A stretch of 64,000 nt of DNA from Colwellia psychrerythraea (GCF_000764225.1 NZ_JQED01000037.1:177238-241237); one strand, 5' to 3'. Counted from the stretch's first letter, positions 35,538 to 46,765 are shown. The notes: generated by a model not told the origin, from the sequence alone. Program-made: numbers and translations.

Positions 35538-36350
35538 TTGAGGGAATTAACTCGTTTCCACAGCAATGAAGTGCCTTTCAAAAGGCAGGAGATAAACATC
35601 GACTTATCATTAACCCTTTTTATTGGCTTGACCATAGTCGCTTTTGCTGCTGGTTTTATCAGCTCCATTGCTGGGGCAGGTGGAGCTATCGTTCTACCCG
35701 TATTGCTGTGGGCAGGATTACCGCCCCTTAACGCGTTAGCAACCAATAAATTTCAAAGTGTTTTTGGCACACTATCTTCAACGATAAACTTCTTTAAAAA
35801 GGGCTATATTGATTTTAAAGCCCTAAGGCCTGCGCTGTGTTATGCCTTTGTTGGCTCTATGATAGGTACCTATTTAGTTCAGCAAATATCCACTGATTAT
35901 TTATCAATAATGATGCCGTATCTACTTATTGTCTTGGCACTTTATATGATGTTCTCCCCAAGCATTGCTGATGAAGATCTGCCAGCGAAAATATCAGAGA
36001 AAACCTTTGCTCCTCTTGTGGGTGGCGGTATAGGGCTTTATGGTGGTTTTTTTGGCCCAGGAATGGGGTCGTTTTTCGCTGTTGCGTTTGCTTCATTGCG
36101 CGGTTTTAATATGCGAAAAGCTACGGCCTTTACCAAACCTTTGGTGTTGATTGTTAATACCACTTCCATGGTTATTTTTTTGTTGGGCGGGCATATTGTT
36201 TGGGCCTTGGCTGTTGCCATGGCTGCTTCGCAGATAGTGGGCGCTAGGTTGGGCTCAAATTTAGTGATTCATCGTGGTGTCGCTTTGATCAAACCCTTGA
36301 TTGTATTGATGACGTTGGTCATCGCCATTAAGTTGTTAGTAGAGCAATAG
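35538..36350 (+). CDS. TauE/SafE-family permease, uncertain start
   Basis: A TauE/SafE permease of about 250-270 residues with eight hydrophobic helices. The two half-motifs are present: GFISSIAGAGGAIVLPVLL near the start and GGFFGPGMGSFF in the middle. The family exports sulfite, sulfoacetate or related anions. The coordinates give the longest frame (TTG at 35538). Homologous sequence should begin near DLSLTLF at residue 22. A good AGGAG (35587-35591) stands exactly 6 nt before an in-frame ATC at 35598, where an ATG would be expected; GTG at 35571 has no ribosome site. The start is unresolved. Confidence 0.85.
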   Translation: MRELTRFHSNEVPFKRQEINIDLSLTLFIGLTIVAFAAGFISSIAGAGGAIVLPVLLWAGLPPLNALATNKFQSVFGTLSSTINFFKKGYIDFKALRPALCYAFVGSMIGTYLVQQISTDYLSIMMPYLLIVLALYMMFSPSIADEDLPAKISEKTFAPLVGGGIGLYGGFFGPGMGSFFAVAFASLRGFNMRKATAFTKPLVLIVNTTSMVIFLLGGHIVWALAVAMAASQIVGARLGSNLVIHRGVALIKPLIVLMTLVIAIKLLVEQ

Positions 36351-36419
36351 CTGAATTATTAAGGGCGAGTAATTCAGTTGTATTGGTTATGTTAATTACT
36401 AAACTAAACTAAACTAAAC

Positions 36420-37037
36420 TTAATTCTCTTTTGACTTTGCTAAAAACATACTCACTGCATAATCACAAATTTCCTCAATCTTACTGTTATCGGTATAGAT
36501 ACCATCAATAAATAATTTCGCTATGCCGTGAACTGTGCCCCACAATACTTGTGATACCCGCAGGGCATTATCATCGACATTGAATAAACCTTTCTTTTGC
36601 CATTCTTGCGTCATTGCTACTTGAAATTGAAAACAAGGGTAGGCCGAGTCTCTAAGTTCCTGGGTACTACTTTTGTCTTTCCAGATAGTCCGGCCGAACA
36701 TTAATTCATAAAGATCAGGGTTGTTGTGAGCAAACTGAATGTAGTCATGAATAAAACGATAAAAGTGTTCTCTTATAGATAACTCTTCATCTTCATAACC
36801 ACATTTATTTATTTGATGTAATTGCTCAAAGCCTTTTTCTGCCATACCGCAAAGCAGAGCATTTTTATCTTTAAAGTGATGATAAGGTGCTGTTCTGGAC
36901 ACACCGACACGGGAGGCAAGTTTACGTAACGATACTTCGTTTATGCCATTTTCTTGCAACATTTCTGTTGCAACAATGAGCAACGTTTCGCGCAGATCAC
37001 CATGGTGATAGCTTGATTTTTCATTAATATTATTCAT
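36420..37037 (-). CDS. TetR-family transcriptional regulator
   Basis: A 205-residue regulator. The N-terminal helix-turn-helix (about 15-60) reads LRETLLIVATEML...VSLRKLASRVGVSRTAPYHHF, the TetR signature. The C-terminal ligand domain is of the WHG/TetR_C_33-like type and I cannot name the ligand. It is divergent from fadH across 185 bp that contain two near-palindromes TTGAC-N3-GTCAA, so it probably represses fadH and itself, perhaps in response to an acyl-CoA. Its 3' end abuts four CTAAA repeats at 36401-36420. Confidence 0.9.
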   Translation of the reverse strand: MNNINEKSSYHHGDLRETLLIVATEMLQENGINEVSLRKLASRVGVSRTAPYHHFKDKNALLCGMAEKGFEQLHQINKCGYEDEELSIREHFYRFIHDYIQFAHNNPDLYELMFGRTIWKDKSSTQELRDSAYPCFQFQVAMTQEWQKKGLFNVDDNALRVSQVLWGTVHGIAKLFIDGIYTDNSKIEEICDYAVSMFLAKSKEN

Positions 37038-37074
37038 AGCTGTAATTTACCAATTTTCCCTAAAACAAGCAATC

Positions 37075-37087
37075 TTGACACTGTCAT
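37075..37087. promoter_or_regulatory. Candidate TetR operator 1
   Basis: TTGACACTGTCAT, a near-perfect palindrome TTGAC-N3-GTCAA with one end base changed, 37 bp upstream of the TetR-family gene. Confidence 0.55.
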
Positions 37088-37117
37088 ATTTACGGTGTAT
37101 CTTTTGTTTATCTTAAC

Positions 37118-37130
37118 TTGACGGTGTCAA
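37118..37130. promoter_or_regulatory. Candidate TetR operator 2
   Basis: TTGACGGTGTCAA, perfect TTGAC-N3-GTCAA, 43 bp from operator 1 (about four helical turns) and 92 bp before the fadH start. Confidence 0.6.
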
Positions 37131-37219
37131 CTTTGGTTTGAGGGATGCGTATCCCCTTATTTGTTTAATTTAATCAGTGAAAGTCCTGAAATTTCACACT
37201 AGCTATATAAAGAGAGTAA

Positions 37220-39247
<2,028 letters not shown>

Positions 39248-39277
39248 TTGAGCCTAATAAATTACTGACACAATGCG

Positions 39278-39334
39278 GATGTTGAGCAACTTCACTTTTT
39301 AAAGGATATTTAAAACCTGAAGTTACTCAACATC
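39278..39334. terminator. Long hairpin between fadH and the permease gene
   Basis: A 17-bp stem GATGTTGAGCAACTTCA/TGAAGTTACTCAACATC with one mismatch and a 23-nt loop between converging genes. The plus-strand side has a T run inside the loop, not after the stem, so it may act as a transcript end-protecting structure. Confidence 0.65.
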
Positions 39335-39349
39335 TATAACTGAGAATTA

Positions 39350-40264
39350 TTAGAAAATAAATGCGTACAAATAACCAGCACCTACCGCCATTGATAATAT
39401 TACCGTTAAGAATGCCATGATCATTGGGTTTTTAAATAATGATTTAAGTAAGACAACTTCTGTTAAGCTTGCGCCTGCACTACCAATAATTAATGCCATA
39501 ACAGCACCAAGTCCCATACCTTTTGCTGCTAATGCCGCACTTAATGGTATAACTGCTTCTGCTCTAATATAAAGTGGAATACCAATGACTGCGGCAATAG
39601 GTACTGCAAATGGGTTGCTCTCACTGGCGACATTAGCCACAAATTCAGTTGGCATAAATCCGTATATCATTGAGCCTAATGCAATACCACCAATTAAATA
39701 AGGGAGTACTTTCTTAAAGTCAGACCAGGTGCTGTACCAAATTTTCGTCCACTTGCTTACCGTCTTGCCATCATTACCACAGCTACTTGCACAGCCTTTA
39801 CTCTCTGGGACTATATACGCTTCAGCTTTTATATATTTTTCAAAACCAAATTTTTCCAAAAAGAAACCTGCAGCAATAGAAACACCCATTGCGATAGTGA
39901 AATAGAAAACAGTGACTTTTAAACCAAAAGTAATAGCGAATAAACCAATGATAATTGGGTTAAGTAACGGGCTGGCAAATAAGAATACCATCATAGTGCC
40001 AAAACCAGCATTGGCTCTGAGCAAGCCCTTTAAAAAAGGAATAGTTGAGCAGGAGCAAAAAGGAGTAATAGCCCCTAGAAATCCGGCAACGATATAACCT
40101 TTGCCATTCTTACTACTTAAGATACTTTGGATTTTACTCGGCGGAATATACTCTTGAAGTACACCGACAAGGTAGCTAATAAGTAAAAAAAGCACGGTTA
40201 ATTCAACTGCTAAAAAAGCAAACATGTTTAAGGTATCAAATACCATTTGTTGTGTAATAGTCAT
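39350..40264 (-). CDS. ArsP/YraQ-type (DUF318) permease
   Basis: I take the ATG at 40264 with GAGAG upstream; a GTG three codons earlier is in frame but less likely. The protein of about 304 residues has eight helices and the family motif TPFCSCSTIPF after helix two, plus ASPLLNPI. Its partner half is at the C-terminus with PLYIRAEAVIPL and GSAGASLTE. ArsP members export trivalent organoarsenicals; related permeases are of unknown substrate. A cytoplasmic loop has CASSCG, a possible metal contact. It is divergent from an ArsR regulator across paired direct repeats, which supports a metal or metalloid role. Confidence 0.85.
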   Translation of the reverse strand: MTITQQMVFDTLNMFAFLAVELTVLFLLISYLVGVLQEYIPPSKIQSILSSKNGKGYIVAGFLGAITPFCSCSTIPFLKGLLRANAGFGTMMVFLFASPLLNPIIIGLFAITFGLKVTVFYFTIAMGVSIAAGFFLEKFGFEKYIKAEAYIVPESKGCASSCGNDGKTVSKWTKIWYSTWSDFKKVLPYLIGGIALGSMIYGFMPTEFVANVASESNPFAVPIAAVIGIPLYIRAEAVIPLSAALAAKGMGLGAVMALIIGSAGASLTEVVLLKSLFKNPMIMAFLTVILSMAVGAGYLYAFIF

Positions 40265-40296
40265 AAACAACACTCTCGTTAATTAGATGATTCGTT

Positions 40297-40317
40297 ATTT
40301 CTAGATTGTTCGAATTA
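40297..40317. promoter_or_regulatory. Candidate ArsR operator, copy 1
   Basis: ATTTCTAG-N5-TCGAATTA. Both 8-bp halves recur identically at 40345 with the same 5-bp spacer length, 48 bp away. Confidence 0.6.
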
Positions 40318-40344
40318 TAAAGAAATAACTATCAGTGTCAATAT

Positions 40345-40365
40345 ATTTCTAGTAATATCGAATTA
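40345..40365. promoter_or_regulatory. Candidate ArsR operator, copy 2
   Basis: ATTTCTAG-N5-TCGAATTA, 31 bp before the ArsR start codon. The pair lies in the only 131 bp separating the divergent permease and regulator. Confidence 0.6.
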
Positions 40366-40395
40366 AAGTTAAAACATTAATTTTGTGAGAATGTT

Positions 40396-40686
40396 ATGGA
40401 AATAGATATTATTGCCAAAGCCTTAAAAGAATTAGGCCACCCAACTCGATTAGCCATTTTTAAGCGCTTGGTAAAATCAGGAGAACAGGGCATTGCTGTA
40501 GGACAAGTACAAGAAGAACTTAAGGTTCCTGGTTCAACCTTGTCTCATCATATTTCAAGTTTGGCTTCTGCGGGTTTAATTACCCAACGTCGTGAAGGGC
40601 GAGTACTATATTGTGTGGTTGAATATGACAAGTTGCTTTCTGTAATTTCATTTCTACAAGATGAATGTTGTATTGATGAACAGTAA
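40396..40686 (+). CDS. ArsR-family transcriptional regulator
   Basis: A 96-residue winged-helix regulator: ALKELGHPTRLAIFKRL, recognition helix region VPGSTLSHHISSLASAGLI, wing REGRVLYCV. Cysteines occur in the wing (Cys75) and in the C-terminal DECCIDE, outside the ELCVCDL-type alpha-3 site of classical ArsR, so metal sensing, if any, would use a different site. It probably represses itself and the divergent ArsP-like permease. The 3' end overlaps the helicase start, so it may be co-transcribed with helD. Confidence 0.9.
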   Translation: MEIDIIAKALKELGHPTRLAIFKRLVKSGEQGIAVGQVQEELKVPGSTLSHHISSLASAGLITQRREGRVLYCVVEYDKLLSVISFLQDECCIDEQ

Positions 40687-43600
40687 TTCACCTACCAGTG
40701 TTGATATAATTGAACAACAATCGGTCTTTAATATCTCTGCTAGTATATTTCATCGGTTCATCGGTATCCCAACCACGATTAAAGTTTGTAGTCGTGGCGT
40801 AGTTATTGACGTTGAAAATAATTCTACCAATATTTCGTGGCAAGACCTTACTGTTCCGCCAAGCTTCCACCTCAGTTTTTTTGGTCAAATCATTTCATTT
40901 AAAACAGAAAAAAGAAACTATGTTTATAGCATGCTTGCCTATAGTGCTAAACGCAAATACAAAAATATGTGTGAGCAACTGTGGGCTAGCGCCAATATTC
41001 ACCGTGTTGAGTCTTTATTAACAGCTATAGAGAATTTCACCACTAATAGATACTTGCGCCAATCAACTTTAGAACGTATTCAGTTAGCATCTAAACAAGA
41101 ATTGGTACGTTGGTTACCGTGGCTCAATGCTAACAGATCAAGTAATGCAGCAAAATCGCTTGCAAATATTAGTATTATCGTACAACGCTTATCGTATTAT
41201 CAAATTTGGAACGAACAGGAAATAGCAGATAGTCGAGAGAGTTATATTGCAGAGCAGCTTCAAATACATAAAAGTTTTTTTGATCAAGTTGAGTCCGATC
41301 CGTTAACACAATGCCAGCGCAGGGCTTGTATTATCGATAATGATAATAATTTATTGTTAGCTGGCGCGGGAACCGGAAAAACCAGTGTAATGGTTGGTCG
41401 GACAGGTTATTTACTCAAAAGTTTGCAAGGCAAGAGTGAGGAGATCCTATTATTAGCCTATGGTCGAAAAGCGGCCAGTGAAATGGATGACAGAATTAGA
41501 GAAAAGTTATCAACGGATAGAATTAGTGCGACAACTTTTCATAGTTTAGGTTTAAGTATTATTGCGCAAGTTGAGGGTAAAAAGCCTAAAATATCGGCCT
41601 TTGCAGAAGATGAAAAAGCAAAGTTAGCATGGATACAAGGCTATTTTGATACTTTAATCAATGACAGTGCCCACTATCGAGAGCTGGTTGTCGATTATCT
41701 AACGAACTATGAATACATTGAACGTAGTGCATTTGATTTTAAAAGTCTTGGTGAAAGTTATCAGTACTTTAACGATAATGACATTCGAAGCTTTAAAGGC
41801 GAACAGGTCAGGAACTTTGGCCAACTTTACATCGCCAACGCGCTATTTTCTCACGGAATAGCATATCAGTATCAAGCAAAATATGGCTATGACGTACAAA
41901 CAACCGCAGGTAAACAATATCAGCCTGATTTCTTTTTGCCAGAGCTCAATGTTTATATTGATTATCATGAAATTGATCATAATGGCAATACCGCTACTTA
42001 TATTGATGATGATACTTATCTTCAGCGGATTGAGTGGCAACGAGCCGCCCATGAAAACTATAATACTGACTGTATTGAACTAAACTATGCACAGCAGCAA
42101 GAAGGTAAGTTAATTAGCACTTTAATGCAGTTATTGATGGAGCGAAAAACACCAGTGCAAGCACCATCTAATGAACTCTTTTCTACTGAACCAATACCTA
42201 CTGAGTTCATGACCGATACCCTAAAAGAAAATGGCAAAATCACTACCCTTGCCACATTAATGTGTCAGCTCGTAGGACTTTATAAGGCGGCTTGCTTAGA
42301 GATTTCTCTCGGTAATACTTCAAATAGACGCTTTAATAATGCTAAACATGAGGAAGTCATTGCTGCATCGCTGGCGCCAAAACAAACGACTAGAGCGTTT
42401 ACATTGCTTAATCCCATTTTAACCGCATACGAACAGCATTTATCCAATTCAGGTGAGATTGACTTTGAAGATATGATTAACAAAGCGTTAAGTTACGTTA
42501 AGACCGACAAGTTTAAGTCGCCATGGCGTTATATTATGGTTGACGAGTTTCAAGATATATCTGAGCCGAGAGCGCGTTTAGTCAAAGCATTACGTGATAA
42601 TAAAAAAGAATGTTCTATCTTTGCTGTAGGCGATGATTGGCAGGCTATTTATCGATTCAGTGGCGCAGATGTCAGCCTAACGACTCAGTTTGCCCGCTAT
42701 TTTGGTGCAACGACTCAATCAGCATTAATGCAAACGTTTCGCTTTAATAATCAAATTGCAAAAGTGGCAACAGATTTTATTAGTAAAAATCCAGCACAAA
42801 TTTCTAAATCAATTAGCTCGATAAAACAAGTGGATGCACCTGCGGTATCACTGCTTAAACGAGAAAGTAGCCAAAACAATATGGCTAAAACGATGTCAAA
42901 TAAAACCATGATCATTGATGAAATGGCTAATGGTGCTATCGATGAAGTGTTAACAGCGATTTCAGCTAAAGTATGTAAACCAATAACCGTTTATTTATTA
43001 GCTCGTTTTTGGTTCCTTTTACCCACTAGCATCGATATTAAAAGGCTAAATAATCAATATCCATTACTGGCTATTGAGGGACAGTCATTTCATGCATCGA
43101 AGGGAAAAGAGGCTGACTATGTTATTATAATTGGAATGAAAAAAGGCATTCATGGATTTCCTTCAGCAAAAACAACGCCAGCAATACACGAGGCATTACT
43201 CGCGAAGGAGGAAAGTTTTAAATATGCCGAAGAGCGACGGCTATTTTATGTCGCGCTTACCAGAGCGAAAGACAGAGCATATATTATTGCTGATATGAGT
43301 GATTCAAACAACTTTGTTCAAGAACTTGTGAACGATCATCACATCGAATTGAATGAATTTGACAGTACGACAAGTCAATCATCCGTAGCGGACTTACCTT
43401 GCATGGTGTGTGATACAGGGCTATTAAAAAAACGAACCGGTCGTTTTGGCACTTTTTACGCTTGCTCTAACTCCCCTCGCTGTCAGCATAAAGAAAAACC
43501 CTGTGCTAACTGTGACAGTCCAATGACACGTAAACGATATCCTGGCTTTAAGACATGTTTAAATCAGCCTTGTAAAAACATAGTGCCAACGTGTGTCCAA

Positions 43601-43747
43601 TGTAATGCAGAAATGGTCTTGCGTAAAAGTAATAAAGGAGAGTTTTGGGGCTGTCAAAATTACAGAGGAAATGATCCGATGAGCTGTAAAAATAGTGTCG
43701 ACAATGCCAACATTAATTGGCCGGAATTGATTACAGAATATCCATAA
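40661..43747 (+). CDS. helD: Helicase IV (HelD) with nuclease-like insertion and zinc ribbons
   Basis: A superfamily 1 helicase of 1028 residues (1023 from the ATG at 40676), against 684 in E. coli HelD, which it follows in the N-terminal region and motor. Walker A is AGAGTGKTS (about 233-241), then LLLAYGRKAASEMDDRI, DEFQD, GDDWQAIYRFSGAD, and EERRLFYVALTRAKDR. Two additions explain the length. The first is an inserted segment (about 380-500) with YQPDFFLPELNVYIDYHE, which resembles a PD-(D/E)xK nuclease core with His where Lys is expected. The second is a C-terminal tail (about 910-1015) of three topoisomerase-type CxxC zinc ribbons. A role in DNA repair or recombination is likely. It overlaps arsR by 26 nt from the outer start. 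Confidence 0.9.
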   Translation: MNVVLMNSNSPTSVDIIEQQSVFNISASIFHRFIGIPTTIKVCSRGVVIDVENNSTNISWQDLTVPPSFHLSFFGQIISFKTEKRNYVYSMLAYSAKRKYKNMCEQLWASANIHRVESLLTAIENFTTNRYLRQSTLERIQLASKQELVRWLPWLNANRSSNAAKSLANISIIVQRLSYYQIWNEQEIADSRESYIAEQLQIHKSFFDQVESDPLTQCQRRACIIDNDNNLLLAGAGTGKTSVMVGRTGYLLKSLQGKSEEILLLAYGRKAASEMDDRIREKLSTDRISATTFHSLGLSIIAQVEGKKPKISAFAEDEKAKLAWIQGYFDTLINDSAHYRELVVDYLTNYEYIERSAFDFKSLGESYQYFNDNDIRSFKGEQVRNFGQLYIANALFSHGIAYQYQAKYGYDVQTTAGKQYQPDFFLPELNVYIDYHEIDHNGNTATYIDDDTYLQRIEWQRAAHENYNTDCIELNYAQQQEGKLISTLMQLLMERKTPVQAPSNELFSTEPIPTEFMTDTLKENGKITTLATLMCQLVGLYKAACLEISLGNTSNRRFNNAKHEEVIAASLAPKQTTRAFTLLNPILTAYEQHLSNSGEIDFEDMINKALSYVKTDKFKSPWRYIMVDEFQDISEPRARLVKALRDNKKECSIFAVGDDWQAIYRFSGADVSLTTQFARYFGATTQSALMQTFRFNNQIAKVATDFISKNPAQISKSISSIKQVDAPAVSLLKRESSQNNMAKTMSNKTMIIDEMANGAIDEVLTAISAKVCKPITVYLLARFWFLLPTSIDIKRLNNQYPLLAIEGQSFHASKGKEADYVIIIGMKKGIHGFPSAKTTPAIHEALLAKEESFKYAEERRLFYVALTRAKDRAYIIADMSDSNNFVQELVNDHHIELNEFDSTTSQSSVADLPCMVCDTGLLKKRTGRFGTFYACSNSPRCQHKEKPCANCDSPMTRKRYPGFKTCLNQPCKNIVPTCVQCNAEMVLRKSNKGEFWGCQNYRGNDPMSCKNSVDNANINWPELITEYP

Positions 43748-43768
43748 AAGCAAAGGCGGTTGCTAAGC

Positions 43769-43810
43769 TAGAAAAACTTAATCGATGTATTTTAAGTTTT
43801 TCTACTTTTC
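43769..43810 (+). terminator. Terminator after helD
   Basis: Perfect 13-bp stem TAGAAAAACTTAA/TTAAGTTTTTCTA with a 10-nt loop, then CTTTT. Confidence 0.85.
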
Positions 43811-44287
43811 GATATGTTTATTCCCCCAGTACAGACCTTGTTTCTAATTAATCATGAATAGCTAAAATTAATTGCTTGAACTTAATGTTACTTTAAAGAA
43901 AAGTAACCTTTAAAAAGGAGGCTTTCTAGCTTACTCCAATCTTAATCTTTCTAGTTTACCCTTTAAAATTAATAGCTTTTATTTTAGGTTTTTTGCTTCA
44001 TATTTCGCAATGGTCTTATGCGCTCAGCAACACTTCATTAATTTCATTTTTTGTTAAAACAACTCGACTCATATAGAGCATTTACTCAGACAATGCACGT
44101 AAAAATAGCAAGCGGGATGAAATCGGGAAATGCTCCCGACAAACATTAAGTATATATGTGTTAGTGTTGATCTAGATTAAAGCTATTGATAGATAAGTAC
44201 TTTATCTTTATCGAAATTATACGGTATCAATTATGAAGTTTTGTTTGAGTCGTACTTTGTCAGTCGTATTTTGCGAGTTAGGCCATT
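43811..44287. promoter_or_regulatory. Leader region of the NIT-kinase operon
   Basis: No gene was seen. The notable site is an FNR/Anr-like box at 44167-44180 (below). A small hairpin CGGGAAATGCTCCCG lies near 44124. The ATG at 44288 has GAGTTAGGC upstream, a modest ribosome site. Confidence 0.4.
44167..44180 (+). promoter_or_regulatory. FNR/Anr-like site
   Basis: TTGAT-CTAG-ATTAA matches the FNR consensus TTGAT-N4-ATCAA except for one base. It lies 108 bp before the start of the NIT-domain kinase, so oxygen-dependent control of that operon is plausible. Confidence 0.5.
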
Positions 44288-46765
44288 ATGAAGATAAAAA
44301 AATTGTCATCCTATTTGCCTGTTATATCTCTGGACAAAGGGCTTTTTTCGCATCAAATTTACCATAAAATAAAATTATCCCTACTATTTATCATTCCATT
44401 ATTAATTTCACTTAATGGCGCCTTATTCCAAATAGATAAATTAACTACTCGTGCTTCTCAATTAGCAAACGTAGAGCAATTAACTAATTTAACCGTTGAA
44501 ATTAGACATTTACTGCATAATTTACAAAAAGAGCGCGGTTATACCGGTGTTTTTGTTTCAACTAAAGGTCGCAAGTTTAAATCTGAGTTAGTTGAACAAC
44601 GGACATTCACACGAATTAGCACACATAATATAAATAATTTACTAACGACACAAAGTTTTACAACTAACAGAAAGCTTGAAGATCGATTAAAGAAAGTTAA
44701 TGTTCATTTGGCTGAAATTGAAAATGTTCGGCATCAAGTCGATTCATTATCAATCAGTGAAGTTAAGGCTATCGAGTCGTATAGTGAATTAAATCATTTG
44801 TTACTTAATGTTGTTACTTCAATAGTCCAATTAACGGTGGATAGTGAGCTAACCCAAGCATTTTCTGCTTATGCATTGTTCCTTAAAGGTAAAGAAAGCG
44901 TTGCTATCGAAAGAGCAAAATTTAGTCTTGTTTTTGCCCGAGGGCATTTTTTAGAAAATGAATACAATGCATTAGTTAAATTAGAATTAGAGCAAGCGCT
45001 TTTTTTTAATGAGTTCACGGAATTAACCAGCGGAGGACTGCAACAGTCTTTTGGCAAACTGTTTACTGAAAAAGCTTTTCAGTCAGTGCAAAAAATAAAA
45101 ACCAATGCGCTGGTTAATAACAAGGTTAACATCAATGTTATGCATTGGTTCAATACCATCACGGATAAAATTGATAAATTAGCCTTATTAGGAGACAAGA
45201 TCTCCTTAGGACTTATTTCTAATGCCAGTCGACTAAAACAAAGTAGTGAGCGAGAGAGACTTTATTGGTTAATAGGGCTCATCATACTTTATATCATTAT
45301 TATAGGCTCTGGGGTTTTGTTAATCGCCCATATTCATCGAACAGAAATGAATAGAATTGAAGAATATCAAAACCTATTCTCTAAAAATTCAGCTGCAATG
45401 ATTGTGATAAATGCAAAATCACAAGATGTTCTTTATGGTAATCAGAGTTTTTCAGATCTGCTAGGTTATAACCAAGAGCAATTATCAACACTCAACCTTA
45501 CTGATTTTCATCGCAAAGATGACTTTGACCGTCTTTTATCACTATTTAAACGTATGGTAACGGGTGAAATATCATCAACGGAAAAAGTGCTATTTATCCG
45601 TAATAACGGCGACGCTTTTTTTGCAGATATTTTCGCATTTCCAATAACTATCGATAAGCAAGAATACGTAGCTGCTCATATAGTAGACATTACTAGCAAA
45701 TTACAAGCAAAACAGTATATAGAGCAATCTGAATTAACCCTGCAAATGATATTAGACAGCCTAAGCTCAGCAGTAGTTGTGCTTGAAGGTAAATACCAGA
45801 TACCTATATATATGAATAAAAAAGCGATTGAAATATATAAAAATAAAGGGGAAGTCGAATCAGTTTGGTCTCTTTTTGAACAAAGTTTTTTATCAAATTT
45901 TAATGATGATTTAATTTCAAAAAAAGAACATTACAGCAAGTCGAAACAACGATGGTATCAAATTACCAGTAACCTAATTGATTGGGGCGATGGTCGAATT
46001 GTTTGCTTAAAAATGTTGAAAGACATTACTGAAAGTTGTGATGCAGAGCGTCGAAATAAAAACCTACTTGCTGAAAATAGGCAATTATTGTGCAGAAACT
46101 TTCTGTTGATTGAGCAAGAGCGTAAGTATATTGCCAAAGAGCTACATGATGAATTGGGCCAATTGTTAACGGGTATCAAACTTCAGGCTGACTATATATC
46201 TCGACAGACAGATATAGAGCATGAATTGATAACAACTTCAGCGAAAAGCATTGTCCAAGCGACAAGTGAGCTAATCAAATCCAGTCGGGATATCACCAAT
46301 AATTTACGACCTATCATTTTAGATCAATTAGGTGTTATCGATGCGATAAAAGAGCTAGTACAAAATTGGCGAGATTTAAATAATCACGTCAAATTTGAAC
46401 TTAACATTGAGTCTTTACCTCATCAGTTAAATGATGAATTCCAAATAAGCGTTTATCGGATAGTGCAAGAAGGCATTACTAATGCCTGTAAACATGCAGA
46501 AGCCCACAATATTAAAATATCACTGAAATTCATATCATCTTCCCATGATGAAAATCGTTTTTTACTGCAACTGAAGATACAAGATGATGGAAAAGGCTTT
46601 GCACAAAATAGCGAAAACTCTAAAGGCATGGGAGTCATTAACATGCGAGAAAGAACAGAAACACTTAATGGCGTTTTTTGTTTGATTAACAGACAAAAAC
46701 AAGGAGCGGAAGTTTTTATAACCATTCCACTTGAGCCAGTAGTTCAGGAAGAACTATGCCAATAA
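44288..46765 (+). CDS. NIT-domain, PAS-containing NarX-type histidine kinase
   Basis: An 825-residue membrane kinase: TM1 about 30-47, a periplasmic nitrate/nitrite-sensing (NIT) domain (about 55-310, with LQKERGYTGVFVS as the family signature), TM2 about 330-352, and two PAS domains (about 365-475 and 485-595). A HisKA_3 domain follows with H620 in AKELHDELGQ, then an HATPase (EGITNACKHA, DDGKGF, GMGVINMRER). NIT domains bind nitrate or nitrite in several bacteria. It overlaps the NarL-type regulator by 10 nt, and a chemoreceptor follows. The upstream FNR-like site fits a respiratory role. Confidence 0.9.
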   Translation: MKIKKLSSYLPVISLDKGLFSHQIYHKIKLSLLFIIPLLISLNGALFQIDKLTTRASQLANVEQLTNLTVEIRHLLHNLQKERGYTGVFVSTKGRKFKSELVEQRTFTRISTHNINNLLTTQSFTTNRKLEDRLKKVNVHLAEIENVRHQVDSLSISEVKAIESYSELNHLLLNVVTSIVQLTVDSELTQAFSAYALFLKGKESVAIERAKFSLVFARGHFLENEYNALVKLELEQALFFNEFTELTSGGLQQSFGKLFTEKAFQSVQKIKTNALVNNKVNINVMHWFNTITDKIDKLALLGDKISLGLISNASRLKQSSERERLYWLIGLIILYIIIIGSGVLLIAHIHRTEMNRIEEYQNLFSKNSAAMIVINAKSQDVLYGNQSFSDLLGYNQEQLSTLNLTDFHRKDDFDRLLSLFKRMVTGEISSTEKVLFIRNNGDAFFADIFAFPITIDKQEYVAAHIVDITSKLQAKQYIEQSELTLQMILDSLSSAVVVLEGKYQIPIYMNKKAIEIYKNKGEVESVWSLFEQSFLSNFNDDLISKKEHYSKSKQRWYQITSNLIDWGDGRIVCLKMLKDITESCDAERRNKNLLAENRQLLCRNFLLIEQERKYIAKELHDELGQLLTGIKLQADYISRQTDIEHELITTSAKSIVQATSELIKSSRDITNNLRPIILDQLGVIDAIKELVQNWRDLNNHVKFELNIESLPHQLNDEFQISVYRIVQEGITNACKHAEAHNIKISLKFISSSHDENRFLLQLKIQDDGKGFAQNSENSKGMGVINMRERTETLNGVFCLINRQKQGAEVFITIPLEPVVQEELCQ

